A stretch of DNA of 64,000 nucleotides from Arachidicoccus soli (GCF_003600625.1 NZ_CP032489.1:806001-870000), one strand, 5' to 3'; positions 37,701 to 46,106 are shown, counted from the stretch's first letter. Made by a program: numbers and translations. The notes: generated from the letters alone by a model not told the origin.

Positions 37701-37942
37701 ATGCTAAAATCACCATTCAAATTCGTTAATGTGCCATTCTTGGTTCCTTTTACCATTACAGAAACACCAGCTAATGCTTTGCCACTGCTGTCGGTTATAT
37801 GGCCATTGATAGTTTGCTGCATATTTACAGCAATCTTATTTTTTGAAAAGGCCATTGCCTGCTGTGGCACAAAAACTGTGGCTACCATTAGGATGGAAGC
37901 TACAGCCAGTAGGCAACGAATGTTTAGTCTTCTTTTTTTCAT
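34724..37942 (-). CDS. SusC-like TonB-linked outer-membrane transporter
   Basis: Imports glycan oligomers together with SusD. 1072 residues: signal peptide (to about 32), CarboxypepD_reg-like domain (GHITDSSGKALAGVSVMVKG, about 47-120), SusC signature LNDVIVVGYGTQ followed by the plug (ALQGRTPGVTI, LWVVDGIIV, IYGTRAGNGVILVTTKHG) and a long barrel with NPDLKWEQTAQTDIGFDARF. It ends in LQF, the expected aromatic terminus. It is the third gene of the minus-strand series that begins with GH3 and GH30, and is preceded by a 173-bp gap with two very short ORFs. Confidence 0.95.
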   Translation of the reverse strand: MKKRRLNIRCLLAVASILMVATVFVPQQAMAFSKNKIAVNMQQTINGHITDSSGKALAGVSVMVKGTKNGTLTNLNGDFSIEAKSNDILVVSYIGYITKDIDINGQSNLNIVLEAATSSLNDVIVVGYGTQEKKLVTGAISTVTSKDIANIPHDGRVEVALQGRTPGVTIAATSGQPGSEYTVRLRGLSSFLSGNDPLWVVDGIIVQQSNLGFLNQSDIESIEVLKDAASAAIYGTRAGNGVILVTTKHGLEGKIKVNYNGYYGSQAPARLVPMANATQYATLMNEQALADGASTMPYPAPSILGEGTNWQKQVFVNNALRTDHELSLSGGNQNANIYISAGYQDQEGIVLPQVSGFKKYSLRINHNEQFLKIFKFGQSIGYTRNDSKGVGTNTEFGEAVSDALQLDPLTPPYISKSDATGIQYQASPYNIVAPNGMLYGISNLVTQEVVNPLGYAQIRLGNTGWSDNIIGNTYLEINPMKGLKLRSQISVNRNYWGDRTYTPQYYQTGIRHQDYNSLARHNGMGTEWNWDNTVSYNRSLKEHNFGIVIGQAISQDGIGNETWFSEKNLPVDNYKDANFNWTTANGAADITASTIDYVSHKVVSFFGRLNYDYAQKYLLTAILRRDGSTRFGANNKWGTFPSVSVGWVPSLENFWKNNIGNTINFFKIRGSYGLTGNDQFGNFYYISTIQGGVNYVFGTAGSPVAGASPSTLSNPDLKWEQTAQTDIGFDARFLSDFNFTFDWFNKKTNGALEPVTLPLYAGVPNQPWANVGNITNTGIELQLGYNKQLSDWTIGATANFATLKNKVTNIGSGNSYVQFNEATYQNLNNNVGSLTREVDGYPVHGFWGYKTNGIFQTKADVQNYKSASGKVIQPGAQPGDFRWKDINGDGVIDAKDVTYLGSGVPTYTYGLTINLGYGNEHMGNFDLLVFLNGQGGNKIFENYRRFDAGAVNFPQDYLNRWTGPGTSNTFPRLATFGSGDASNGNFTNMSDFYLHNGDFLRLKNIQLGYTLPESIAKSIKAEKLRIYVAAENLLTLTKYNGFDPEIGGGVFGVDKGFYPQSRTLMVGVNLQF

Positions 37943-37962
37943 CTTTTAAGATTTTTGAGAAT

Positions 37963-38016
37963 TTAGTTTTGTGAAATTTGATAATCATTTCCTTTTGATT
38001 TCTTAGAAGAAACCAT
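37963..38016 (-). CDS. Possible 17-residue short ORF just upstream of susC
   Basis: ATG at 38016 encodes MVSSKKSKGNDYQISQN and stop, 21 bp before the susC start. It begins 4 nt past the stop of another short ORF (38020-38064). No homology is known to me, so it may be chance or a translated leader. Confidence 0.2.
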   Translation of the reverse strand: MVSSKKSKGNDYQISQN

Positions 38017-38019
38017 TTT

Positions 38020-38064
38020 TTAAATTGGGGGAGGAGCAATACGAACTGTTTTATATTTTTTCAT
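38020..38064 (-). CDS. Possible 14-residue leader ORF with a Pro-Pro-Pro stretch upstream of susC
   Basis: ATG at 38064 encodes MKKYKTVRIAPPPI and stop. The PPP run next to the stop codon is the kind of sequence that slows ribosomes without EF-P, so a regulatory leader role before susC is conceivable. There is no direct support beyond sequence. Confidence 0.25.
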   Translation of the reverse strand: MKKYKTVRIAPPPI

Positions 38065-38097
38065 TTTTTAATTTCTATGTAGTAAACTATAAAAGCA

Positions 38098-38111
38098 CTA
38101 TCTTAAGATAG
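38098..38111. promoter_or_regulatory. 14-bp perfect palindrome between GH30 and susC
   Basis: CTATCTTAAGATAG is self-complementary. It lies 5-18 bp after the GH30 stop on the coding strand, about 156 bp before susC. It could be a protein-binding site for an internal susC promoter or a short hairpin; no U-run follows. Confidence 0.35.
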
Positions 38112-38115
38112 CTTG

Positions 38116-39600
38116 TTAAAATAAGATTGTTGCAATGCTATGTGGTTTGGCCAGTTCCGCTGCCCATTGTCCGTTTATCCATAAATGATAAGCGATAGGG
38201 GTGTCGGTTCTGTTTAAAACAACCGTTGCCAATTGCCCGTTTTTATTAAGAAAAGAGGTGGCTTGTAAAATATCTCTGTTTGTCGTGGCACTGACCCTTC
38301 TTGCACCAGGACGGATAAACTTAGAGAACTGCCCGATATACCAATATTCATTGGTATAATAGAGCTTTCCGGAATTTACATCGCCCACCAATGGTGCAAA
38401 ACAGAAGTTGCTCACATGATTGGGGCCCCCTGTTTGATCTACCAGAATATTCCAATCACAGTAGGCGGTAATGCCGTTGTTTAAATCATTTAAAATATTG
38501 TTGGCATAGAGTTCTCCTAAACTCCAGTCATTTATTTTATTAAAATCAAATTTCTCTTTGCAACCTTCGGTGAATAGTAAGTTTACGTTGGGAAAAGATT
38601 CATGCAGGCGAATGATATTGTTGAATAGAGGTGTGCTCTTTGTCCAGGTTTCATACCAATGAAATCCGATTCCCCATACATATTTTGCGGCAGCAGAATC
38701 GTTTAAAATAGTACTTGCATATTGATAAGCGAGATCTCTATTATGATCCCAGGCAATGATTTTTTTATCTTGCATTCCAGCTTTGTCAAATGCCGGACCC
38801 AAAGCATCTTTTATAAAATCCCTTTCTTCTTCAGCGGTAAAAATGCAAGACTCCCATTTTTGTTTAGCCATCGGTTCGTTCTGCACGCTTACACCCCAAA
38901 CATTGATACCTTCAGCTTTATAGGCTTCTATGAATTTGATAAAATAATTGGCCCAAGCTGCATAATATTCTTTTTTCAAATGGCCCCCGTGCAACATATC
39001 GTTGTTGTCTTTCATCCAGGCTGGAGGGGTCCAGGGGCTTGCGAATAATTTTAAATTGCCATCGAGTTTTTGGTTGACTCTTTTTATCAAGGGGATTTTA
39101 AATTGTTCATCGTGCTGGACAGAAAAACTTTTCAGAGCGCTATCATTGTCTTTTACATAGGTATAGCTGTCGCTCGAAAAATCGCAACTATTGATATTGG
39201 TGCGACCAAAAGTGTAACCAATGCCGGAGGTGGAATCGTAATAAGCATTGATAATACTATCCTGAATATTTTTGGGCATTTTGGCAAATGTCTCAGCGGA
39301 TGCATCGGTGAGTGCACCTCCAAAGCCTGTAATTTTTTGAAACTGGTGTGTAGGATCTACAAATACACAAATATCTGTTTCCAAAGGTTGTGGCTCTGCT
39401 TCAAAACTAATCGTATCGGTTGGACTAATACGTTCATTGGTGCCTTCTGCAGTTGTATAAACAATTGCTTTTTTACCAGCCATTTTAAAGGCTATTTCGT
39501 CTAAGGTAGATTTTTCTTGAGCGCTTGTCTTTTGATGGGGTTGCTGACAACTCGCTAAAACCAAACTCATACCGATAATAATGTAATTAATTTTCTTCAT
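38116..39600 (-). CDS. Lipoprotein glycoside hydrolase family 30
   Basis: 494-residue GH30 enzyme with lipobox LVLASCQQPH (Cys about 18). Catalytic acid/base VSVQNEPMAKQ (Glu about 240) and nucleophile NLLFTEGCKEKFD (Glu about 343). GH30 landmarks ITGFGGALTDASA and PWTPPAWMKDNN are present. It has no N-terminal PKD-like domain, unlike the GH30 at 28574. Second gene of the PUL operon, 22 bp after GH3. Probable endo-beta-1,6-glucanase of the GH30_3 type; glucosylceramidase is the generic family name but unlikely here. Confidence 0.9.
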   Translation of the reverse strand: MKKINYIIIGMSLVLASCQQPHQKTSAQEKSTLDEIAFKMAGKKAIVYTTAEGTNERISPTDTISFEAEPQPLETDICVFVDPTHQFQKITGFGGALTDASAETFAKMPKNIQDSIINAYYDSTSGIGYTFGRTNINSCDFSSDSYTYVKDNDSALKSFSVQHDEQFKIPLIKRVNQKLDGNLKLFASPWTPPAWMKDNNDMLHGGHLKKEYYAAWANYFIKFIEAYKAEGINVWGVSVQNEPMAKQKWESCIFTAEEERDFIKDALGPAFDKAGMQDKKIIAWDHNRDLAYQYASTILNDSAAAKYVWGIGFHWYETWTKSTPLFNNIIRLHESFPNVNLLFTEGCKEKFDFNKINDWSLGELYANNILNDLNNGITAYCDWNILVDQTGGPNHVSNFCFAPLVGDVNSGKLYYTNEYWYIGQFSKFIRPGARRVSATTNRDILQATSFLNKNGQLATVVLNRTDTPIAYHLWINGQWAAELAKPHSIATILF

Positions 39601-39622
39601 TTTAAGCTATACTTTTATGGAT

Positions 39623-41908
39623 TTACTTATTCCAAATAACAGTTGCAGATTGCGTGTCTCTTGAGTTGGTCCCTATTTTTATAATAAAGTCTCCGGCATC
39701 CCAATCGTATTTTAAATCGTAATCGTAATATTTTAAATCTTCCGGAGTAATACTGAATGTCACATCTTTACTTTCTCCCGGTTGAAGAAATATTTTTTTA
39801 AAGCCTCTTAAATCTTCTACACTACGCGTCGTGCGTGCCACCGGATCGGTGATATATAATTGTACCACTTCTTCGCCTGCGTATTTGCCGGTATTGGTAA
39901 TTTTGACACTTGCGTTTAAAGTCTCATCAGCTTTTAATCTTGTTTTAGACAATTCAATTTTGCCATAAGAAAAATTGGTATAACTGAGTCCGTAACCAAA
40001 TGGAAACAAGGGCGTGTTAGAAACATCCAGATAATCTGATTTATATTTAGAAGCATCTTTATTCTCGTCGAATGGCCTTCCGGTTCTTCTTTCGTTATAG
40101 AAAATAGGTATTTGCCCAACATTGCGAGGGAATGACATGGTTATTTTCCCGGAAGGATTGTATTTTCCAAACAATACATCTGCAATGGCATTACCTGCTT
40201 CAAATCCTCCAAACCAGGTATCCAGAATAGCATCGCAATGATCATTTTCCCAATTTAAAGTTAATGGCCTGCCATTGAAAAGCACTGCTACTATAGGCTT
40301 ACCGGTTTTATGTAAGGCCTTCAAAAGGTTTAGCTGACTATGAGGAATACCGATATCGGTTCTACTCGCCGATTCGCCACTCATATCGGCCGCTTCGCCA
40401 ACTACAGCAATAATAACATCGGATTTCCGTGCAATTTTTACTGCATCGGTAATCATCTGCTGAGGTGTTCTTTTATCTGTCGTAATTTCTTCTTTGAAAC
40501 TATTTACTCTTAACTTTAATAAAGAATCATCTGTAATATTGGCTCCTTTTTGGTATAAAACGGTGGCCTTGTTTTTGAGTGCGGCTTGTATTCCTTCCAA
40601 AACCGTAACCGAATTGTGGTAATCGTCTGCCACGCTCCAAGCTCCGGGCATATTTATTTTGCTATCCGCTAATGGTCCAATCACGGCAATTGTACCTTTG
40701 CGTTTCAGAGGTAAGCGTTGATTTTTATTTTTTAGTAAAACAAATGTCCTTTCGGCTGTTTTGCGGGCTTGTTCTAGATGACTTTTGGTAAGCTCTTCTG
40801 TTTTGGCTCTTTGAACATTAATATATTTATAAGGGTCTTCAAATAGTCCCAGTTTGTATTTTGCTTCTAAAATCCTTCTACAGGCTGCATCTAATGTTTG
40901 CATAGTTACCAAACCAGATGCCACCGATTTTTTAAGTGTACCTAAATAATTATCCCCCACCATCTCCATATCGTTGCCGGCGTTTAAGGCAAGGGCGGCA
41001 ATGGTTTGTGCGTCGCCTAAACCTCTTGTAGTCAGTTCGTTAATAGCTCCGTAATCACTAACTACGAAACCTTTGAATCCCCATTGCTTACGCAAAACAT
41101 CGGTCAAAAGCCATTTGTTGGCTGCTGACGGAAGCCCGTTTACATCATTAAAAGAGGCCATTACGCTTCCGGCTCCGGCATCTACAGCGGCTTTATATGG
41201 AGGGAAATAATATTGATACATCTCTTGTCTGCCCATATCAACGCCGGTATAATCACGGCCTGCCATAGCAGCACCATACAAGGCAAAATGTTTTACGCAT
41301 GCCATTACCGTATTGTTAGCCATTAAGTTATTCCCCTGGTAACCCTCGACCATTGCTTTTGCCATTTGCGCACCTAAAAAAGGATCTTCGCCTGCGCCTT
41401 CCACATCTCTTCCCCAGCGTGCATCCCGGGAAATATCCACCATCGGAGAATACACCCAGTTGATACCATCTGCTGAAGCTTCTATCGCTGCGGTACGCGC
41501 TACTGCTTTCACCAACGAGGTATCCCAAGAGCAGGAGAGGGCAAGTGGAACCGGAAAGATGGTTTGATGACCATGAATGACATCTAACCCAAAAAGAAGA
41601 GGAATATGTAATCTGGATCCCTGTACCGCAAGACCTTGTAATTTTTTGATTTGATCAATATCCCAAGTGCCAAATACGCCACCTGCCTGACCAGCTTTAA
41701 TCTTCTGGTCAACGCCCGTACTTATTGCTGTCCCCGTAAGAACCCCATTGTTGATGACAGCTAAATTAAGTTGACCAATCTTCTCTTCTAATGTCATCTT
41801 ACCCATCAAGGAATCGATGAAATTATTTTCATTTTTTTGCGCAAGAATTTGTGTGCTTATAAAAACAAAGCATATTAGGAAAGGAATATATTTTTTGATA
41901 GACTTCAT
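39623..41908 (-). CDS. bglX: Glycoside hydrolase family 3 beta-glucosidase (BglX type), periplasmic
   Basis: Exo-acting beta-glucosidase releasing glucose from the oligomers imported by SusCD. Signal peptide ending STQILAQ, N-terminal (beta/alpha)8 domain with nucleophile motif GFVVSDYGAINEL (Asp about 284), KHFALYGAA, then the alpha/beta sandwich (VIAVVGEAADMSGES with a Glu/Asp-rich acid/base region) and the C-terminal fibronectin-III-like domain (GEEVVQLYI). 761 residues is the BglX size. First gene of the minus-strand PUL series and divergent from the regulator, so the main operon promoter should lie between 41909 and 42157. Confidence 0.92.
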   Translation of the reverse strand: MKSIKKYIPFLICFVFISTQILAQKNENNFIDSLMGKMTLEEKIGQLNLAVINNGVLTGTAISTGVDQKIKAGQAGGVFGTWDIDQIKKLQGLAVQGSRLHIPLLFGLDVIHGHQTIFPVPLALSCSWDTSLVKAVARTAAIEASADGINWVYSPMVDISRDARWGRDVEGAGEDPFLGAQMAKAMVEGYQGNNLMANNTVMACVKHFALYGAAMAGRDYTGVDMGRQEMYQYYFPPYKAAVDAGAGSVMASFNDVNGLPSAANKWLLTDVLRKQWGFKGFVVSDYGAINELTTRGLGDAQTIAALALNAGNDMEMVGDNYLGTLKKSVASGLVTMQTLDAACRRILEAKYKLGLFEDPYKYINVQRAKTEELTKSHLEQARKTAERTFVLLKNKNQRLPLKRKGTIAVIGPLADSKINMPGAWSVADDYHNSVTVLEGIQAALKNKATVLYQKGANITDDSLLKLRVNSFKEEITTDKRTPQQMITDAVKIARKSDVIIAVVGEAADMSGESASRTDIGIPHSQLNLLKALHKTGKPIVAVLFNGRPLTLNWENDHCDAILDTWFGGFEAGNAIADVLFGKYNPSGKITMSFPRNVGQIPIFYNERRTGRPFDENKDASKYKSDYLDVSNTPLFPFGYGLSYTNFSYGKIELSKTRLKADETLNASVKITNTGKYAGEEVVQLYITDPVARTTRSVEDLRGFKKIFLQPGESKDVTFSITPEDLKYYDYDLKYDWDAGDFIIKIGTNSRDTQSATVIWNK

Positions 41909-42021
41909 CTTGGTTGGATGTCTTTTTATGAGGAATAACTTTTGAAGGATTTGCTTCTATGATTGAATTACAAACTTTTGTTTGTTAAAATATTTATGTA
42001 AAGGTTGCTAAACTAAAGCTC

Positions 42022-42057
42022 GTTAACAAATATGTTAACACTACAATAACACTACAA
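42022..42057. promoter_or_regulatory. Inverted repeat plus tandem 11-bp repeat in the divergent PUL promoter region
   Basis: GTTAACA-AATA-TGTTAAC (42022-42039) is a perfect 7-bp inverted repeat. It overlaps two back-to-back copies of TAACACTACAA (42036-42046 and 42047-42057). It sits between the GH3 start (41908) and the regulator start (42158), the place expected for the operator of this locus. Binding by the HTH regulator is inference. Confidence 0.55.
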
Positions 42058-42157
42058 GGGAAAATAAAATTATTGATAATCAATTATTTATAACCAAACA
42101 AAATATTCTTTCAAAAAAAATACGATAATTCTGTAAAGAATGAATCAATTTTAACTA

Positions 42158-45136
42158 ATGGAAATGCTAAATGAGCAAGTAAGTATGAAAAACATGCAGG
42201 TATCTAAAATTTGCAAAAAGAGGAAGGCGGATTTATCCAAAATATTGTGCATATTCTTTCTGTTTTTGTGCTTTAATATCCAAGCGCAGAATACCATTGG
42301 ATTGCCCAATGTTACCAATTTTAGCAATGAACAGTACAATGCAGGTGCACAGAATTGGATGATTACCCAGGATAAATTTGGCATATTATATTTTGCTAAT
42401 ACGGAGGGACTGCTTACTTATAATGGAGATGAATGGAGTTTATTTCCATTGCCCAATAAAACATTGGTTCGGTCATTAAAAATCGATAAAGATGGGAAAA
42501 TTTATGCAGGAGGGCAGGATGAGTTTGGCTATTATTTTCCCTCCAAAAATGGAACGCTTCAATATCATTCTTTAAAAGGCCTTCTGCCTGTTACCGAGCG
42601 TTCTTTTGCTGATGTTTGGAACACGGTGATTTTAGGAAAAGATATTTTCTTTAGATGTTCAGATAGGATTTTTCGGATAGATTCTAATAAAAAGGCCCAA
42701 GTGTTTAAAGCTGCGGGAGAGTGGACATATATGGCGCAGGTAGGAGATCGGTTGTTTGCCCAAGATAAAGATTCCGGTCTTTTTATATTTAAGCATAATG
42801 AACTGCAACTTATTAGTAGGGCTACCAATAAAGAAATTATTACCTCAATGCTTACTTATGGTAATGATGCTGTACTTATTACTACTTTAAAAGAAGGTGT
42901 TTTTATTTTAAAAAACTATCAGTTGACTAAATTACTAATTGATAAGAATATTGCGGCAGCGCATATATATACTTCATTGAAAATAAATGACAATAGTTTT
43001 GCTTTAGGAACAACTTCTGATGGTGTCTATTTTATCGATAAAATGGGTAATACAATCCGGCATCTTTCCCGCGATTCGCGGCTTCAAAATAATAATGTGC
43101 TGAGTATGTTTGTGGATAACCAATCCAATTTATGGTTGGGGCTTGATAAGGGGATTGATTTGGTAAATAATAATTCTTCAGTCCAAAAGATAAGCCCTGT
43201 TTTGAATACGCCCGCTGCTTGCTATACCGCTCAAATTTATGATCATCGATTGTATATTGGAACTTCCGATGGTCTGTATTCAACTCCGCTTAATTTACCG
43301 TCAAACGAAGATTTGAGTTATTCAAAAGGGATATTCACTCGTGTTGCTAATTCTGGCGGGCAGGTGTGGGGCTTATACCCCGCTCCTGACGGATTGTTGA
43401 TGGGACATAACGAAGGGACATATTTGGTAAAGAAGGGTAGAGCAAACCCGATTTCAAAGTTTGAAGGGACTTGGTTGTATCAAAAATTACCCAAAACGGC
43501 ATCTTCAGATGGAAATATTATTGCCGGTACATATACAGGCCTTCGATTATTTGAAGATCATAATGGAACAATTGTAGATTCTGGCCGCGTGAAAAATACC
43601 ATTTATGAGTCTTTGCGCTTTCTGGCTATTGATTCTATCAACAATATTGTTTGGTCAGCACATCCCTATCGAGGTGTTTACAAAATGACTTTTAATAAAG
43701 AAATGCGCCAAATTGTAAACACAAAATTGTATACCGACAAAGATGGATTGCCTAGCAGTTTAAATAACTATGTTTATACAATTAGAAATCAAATCGTTTT
43801 TTGCACAGAGAGTGGCATTTATATCTATAATGCACTGACTGACAGATTTGAGCCAAGTAAAATTTATCAAAAGATATTTGGCAAGATGCCTATCAGGATG
43901 GTGGTGGAGGATAAACAAAACGATATTTGGTTTGTTACCGGAAAGAAGTTGGGCGTGTTAATGGCAAATGGCTCCATTAAATATTTCCCGGAAGTAACTG
44001 GTAAATTAATTTCCGGATTTGAATTTATTTATCCACTCAATGAGCAAAATATATTTGTAGGTTCTAGCGATGGATTGATTCATATCAATTTTTTAGATTA
44101 CAAACAGCGCAAAGCCAGCATGCAATTGTTATTGAGTAAGGTTATTGCGCTCAGCAAAAAAGACTCTGTTTTGTATAATGGTTATTTTACTTACAATAAT
44201 CAAATACTTTCCGAGCAATCTCAGCGCAATATTGACGAACTGCCCGCACATTTCAACTCCTTTCATTTTGAGTTTGCTACTACTATGTATAAAGAACAGA
44301 ATGATATACAATATTCTTTTCAGTTGGAAGGCTTTGATAAAGAGTGGAGTAAATGGAGTCCTAAGAATGAGAAAGATTATACTAATTTATCTTATGGTAA
44401 ATATACGTTTCGTGTAAAGGCAAGAGACAATTTCAATCACGAATCTAAGGTGGTGGAATTTACCTTTATAATAGAACCGCATTGGTATCAAACTAATTTG
44501 GCATATTTGTTTTACGCAATAGGTATATTTGTTTTATTAGCTTTCATTCGTCAAAAGCAGGCTGAGAAGTTCGAAAAACAAAAGCTGAAGTATGAAAAAG
44601 AACAAGAGCAACTTCGATATTTACATCAATTGGAAATAGAACACAATGAAAGAGAAATAATACAACTGCAGAAAGAGAAATTAGAAAATGATATTGCCTA
44701 CAAAAATAAAGAATTAGCTACAACAACTATGCACCTTTATAAACGGGGCAGGCTCCTGTCTAAAATAAAAGAAGACTTGCTCGATGGGATAAAAAAAATG
44801 CCTTCAAAAGAAATTAGTAGTGATTTTACAAAATTAGTAAAAATGTTGAATGAAGAAGAAAAACAAGATCATGACTGGGACCAATTTGCTATTCATTTTG
44901 ATGATGTACATAATAATTTCTTGAAAGACTTAAAGGCTTCTTACCCTGGCTTAACGCAATCTGATTTGAAAATATGCGCTTATCTAAAAATGAATTTATC
45001 TTCGAAAGAGATTGCGCAACTATTAAATATTTCACTGAAAGGAGTAGAAGTGGCGCGTTATAGACTGAGAAAGAAATTACAAATTCCTTCTTCAGATATT
45101 AATTTGTATGATTTTTTGGTGAATAGCAGATTTTAA
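42158..45136 (+). CDS. Membrane-anchored propeller/Y_Y_Y sensor with LuxR-type HTH (PUL regulator)
   Basis: 992-residue one-component regulator. After an export signal (ILCIFFLFLCFNIQAQ) come two-component-regulator-type beta-propeller repeats (about 45-660), a Y_Y_Y domain (about 690-770, KYTFRVKARDNFNHES), one transmembrane helix (about 779-797), a charged coiled coil (about 800-860) and a C-terminal LuxR-like HTH (LTQSDLKICAYLKMNLSSKE, from about 931). There is no histidine-kinase or receiver domain, so the periplasmic ligand signal would pass directly to a membrane-tethered DNA-binding domain. Start could also be the ATG at 42185 or 42194. It likely senses beta-glucan oligomers and controls the divergent operon. 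Confidence 0.88.
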   Translation: MEMLNEQVSMKNMQVSKICKKRKADLSKILCIFFLFLCFNIQAQNTIGLPNVTNFSNEQYNAGAQNWMITQDKFGILYFANTEGLLTYNGDEWSLFPLPNKTLVRSLKIDKDGKIYAGGQDEFGYYFPSKNGTLQYHSLKGLLPVTERSFADVWNTVILGKDIFFRCSDRIFRIDSNKKAQVFKAAGEWTYMAQVGDRLFAQDKDSGLFIFKHNELQLISRATNKEIITSMLTYGNDAVLITTLKEGVFILKNYQLTKLLIDKNIAAAHIYTSLKINDNSFALGTTSDGVYFIDKMGNTIRHLSRDSRLQNNNVLSMFVDNQSNLWLGLDKGIDLVNNNSSVQKISPVLNTPAACYTAQIYDHRLYIGTSDGLYSTPLNLPSNEDLSYSKGIFTRVANSGGQVWGLYPAPDGLLMGHNEGTYLVKKGRANPISKFEGTWLYQKLPKTASSDGNIIAGTYTGLRLFEDHNGTIVDSGRVKNTIYESLRFLAIDSINNIVWSAHPYRGVYKMTFNKEMRQIVNTKLYTDKDGLPSSLNNYVYTIRNQIVFCTESGIYIYNALTDRFEPSKIYQKIFGKMPIRMVVEDKQNDIWFVTGKKLGVLMANGSIKYFPEVTGKLISGFEFIYPLNEQNIFVGSSDGLIHINFLDYKQRKASMQLLLSKVIALSKKDSVLYNGYFTYNNQILSEQSQRNIDELPAHFNSFHFEFATTMYKEQNDIQYSFQLEGFDKEWSKWSPKNEKDYTNLSYGKYTFRVKARDNFNHESKVVEFTFIIEPHWYQTNLAYLFYAIGIFVLLAFIRQKQAEKFEKQKLKYEKEQEQLRYLHQLEIEHNEREIIQLQKEKLENDIAYKNKELATTTMHLYKRGRLLSKIKEDLLDGIKKMPSKEISSDFTKLVKMLNEEEKQDHDWDQFAIHFDDVHNNFLKDLKASYPGLTQSDLKICAYLKMNLSSKEIAQLLNISLKGVEVARYRLRKKLQIPSSDINLYDFLVNSRF

Positions 45137-45461
45137 GATGCGTATCAACTGCGTTCAAACCTATTATAAAAGGTTCCTCAACAGTATAACAATTGGCTAT
45201 TACCCTATAGCAAAGGCTATACAGTACCGCAAATAATGATAGAATCAATATTACAATTAAGAAATAAAATTGCACGCCATTCTGTAATTACTATACTAGC
45301 GTCCATAGTGTTCTCAATCTATAAATCAAGTTTGTCCATCTTGCCACATTAAATAACAGAAAACGGACAACCCAAAGGCTAAATTTACTTATTATAAAAA
45401 AACTACCCGCCAAAAATTGACGGGTAGCCTCCTATGAAAACCAAACCTGCGCTGTTATGTT
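45137..45461. other. 325-bp intergenic stretch after the PUL regulator
   Basis: No protein gene is supported. A weak hairpin AACCT/AGGTT (near 45159-45176) may end the regulator transcript. The only strong element is the minus-strand terminator at 45396-45428 belonging to the convergent lipoprotein gene. The rest is AT-rich and shows nothing I recognise. Confidence 0.5.
45396..45428 (-). terminator. Terminator of the globin-like lipoprotein unit
   Basis: On the minus strand CTACCCG (45427-45421) pairs with CGGGTAG (45409-45403), extendable by TCA/CAA-type pairs, followed by a run of seven T and an AT-rich tail. It lies 34 bp after the stop of the gene ending at 45462. Confidence 0.8.
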
Positions 45462-46106
45462 TTATTTCTTATTTTGAACTACATCGCCTTCTGTGGTAAA
45501 AAGTAACGCGCCCAATTGTCCAATTACGCTATTGGGAACATTTAGTTTAGTAGCTGCTTGGGCTACAACACCTACAAAAACATTGAAGTCCGAGGAGTCC
45601 GCTGTTAAATGATTGGCATCTCCAAATCTCGGATTACCACCCATACTTTCGCTTGTAGTAAAACGGTGAGCCTGAACCATTGATAAACCAGAATAGATGC
45701 CTGTTTGGCCACTTACTGCTTGTTGAACAAAGTCGGTGAAATTTGTCAATAATTCACTTAAGCCTGTTGAATTATTGGCGCCAAGCTCACCTATCAAAGT
45801 GGGGAAATAAACTGACAATTGTGCATTGCCTGCGATCATTGGTAGAGCAGTTTTTACAACCGTACGGATAGCCAGTCTACCTGCTTGAATTTTTTGACCA
45901 CTATTATCGGGGTCATTCACCATTACAGTTCCTTGGCCTGCTACTGATCCCTTGCCACCTTGGATAAACCAGCCAAGTGTATCATAGAGAGGTGTTGATG
46001 CCAAATGATTATCTGCGGAAGATGTACTCTTTTTACAAGAAGAAAAGAACATGGCGCTTGCTGCAATTAAAAGAGCAAGCATTAAAGCCTTTGAATTAAA
46101 TTTCAT
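45462..46106 (-). CDS. Lipoprotein resembling group 1 truncated haemoglobin
   Basis: 214 residues. Lipobox AAMFFSSCKK-like (MFFSSCKKST, Cys about 24) predicts export and lipid anchoring. The mature part follows the group 1 truncated globin pattern: TPLYDTLGW at the start, a helix ending QLSVYFPTLI (Phe in the CD1 position), FVQQAVSGQTGIYSGLSMVQAHR with the His expected for the proximal haem ligand (about 148-150), then FNVFVGVVAQAATKLNVP and a last helix. Compared with cytosolic truncated globins (about 120 aa) it has a Gly-rich insert after LYDTLG and another around SMGGNPRFGDANH. Haem binding is inferred by eye alignment. Transcribed after the HMA-like gene and divergent from an ECF sigma pair. 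Confidence 0.65.
   Translation of the reverse strand: MKFNSKALMLALLIAASAMFFSSCKKSTSSADNHLASTPLYDTLGWFIQGGKGSVAGQGTVMVNDPDNSGQKIQAGRLAIRTVVKTALPMIAGNAQLSVYFPTLIGELGANNSTGLSELLTNFTDFVQQAVSGQTGIYSGLSMVQAHRFTTSESMGGNPRFGDANHLTADSSDFNVFVGVVAQAATKLNVPNSVIGQLGALLFTTEGDVVQNKK

Noticed and set aside
39070-39504. 144-codon plus-strand open frame inside the GH30 gene
   Set aside because: Shadow of a well-supported GH30 coding sequence on the other strand.
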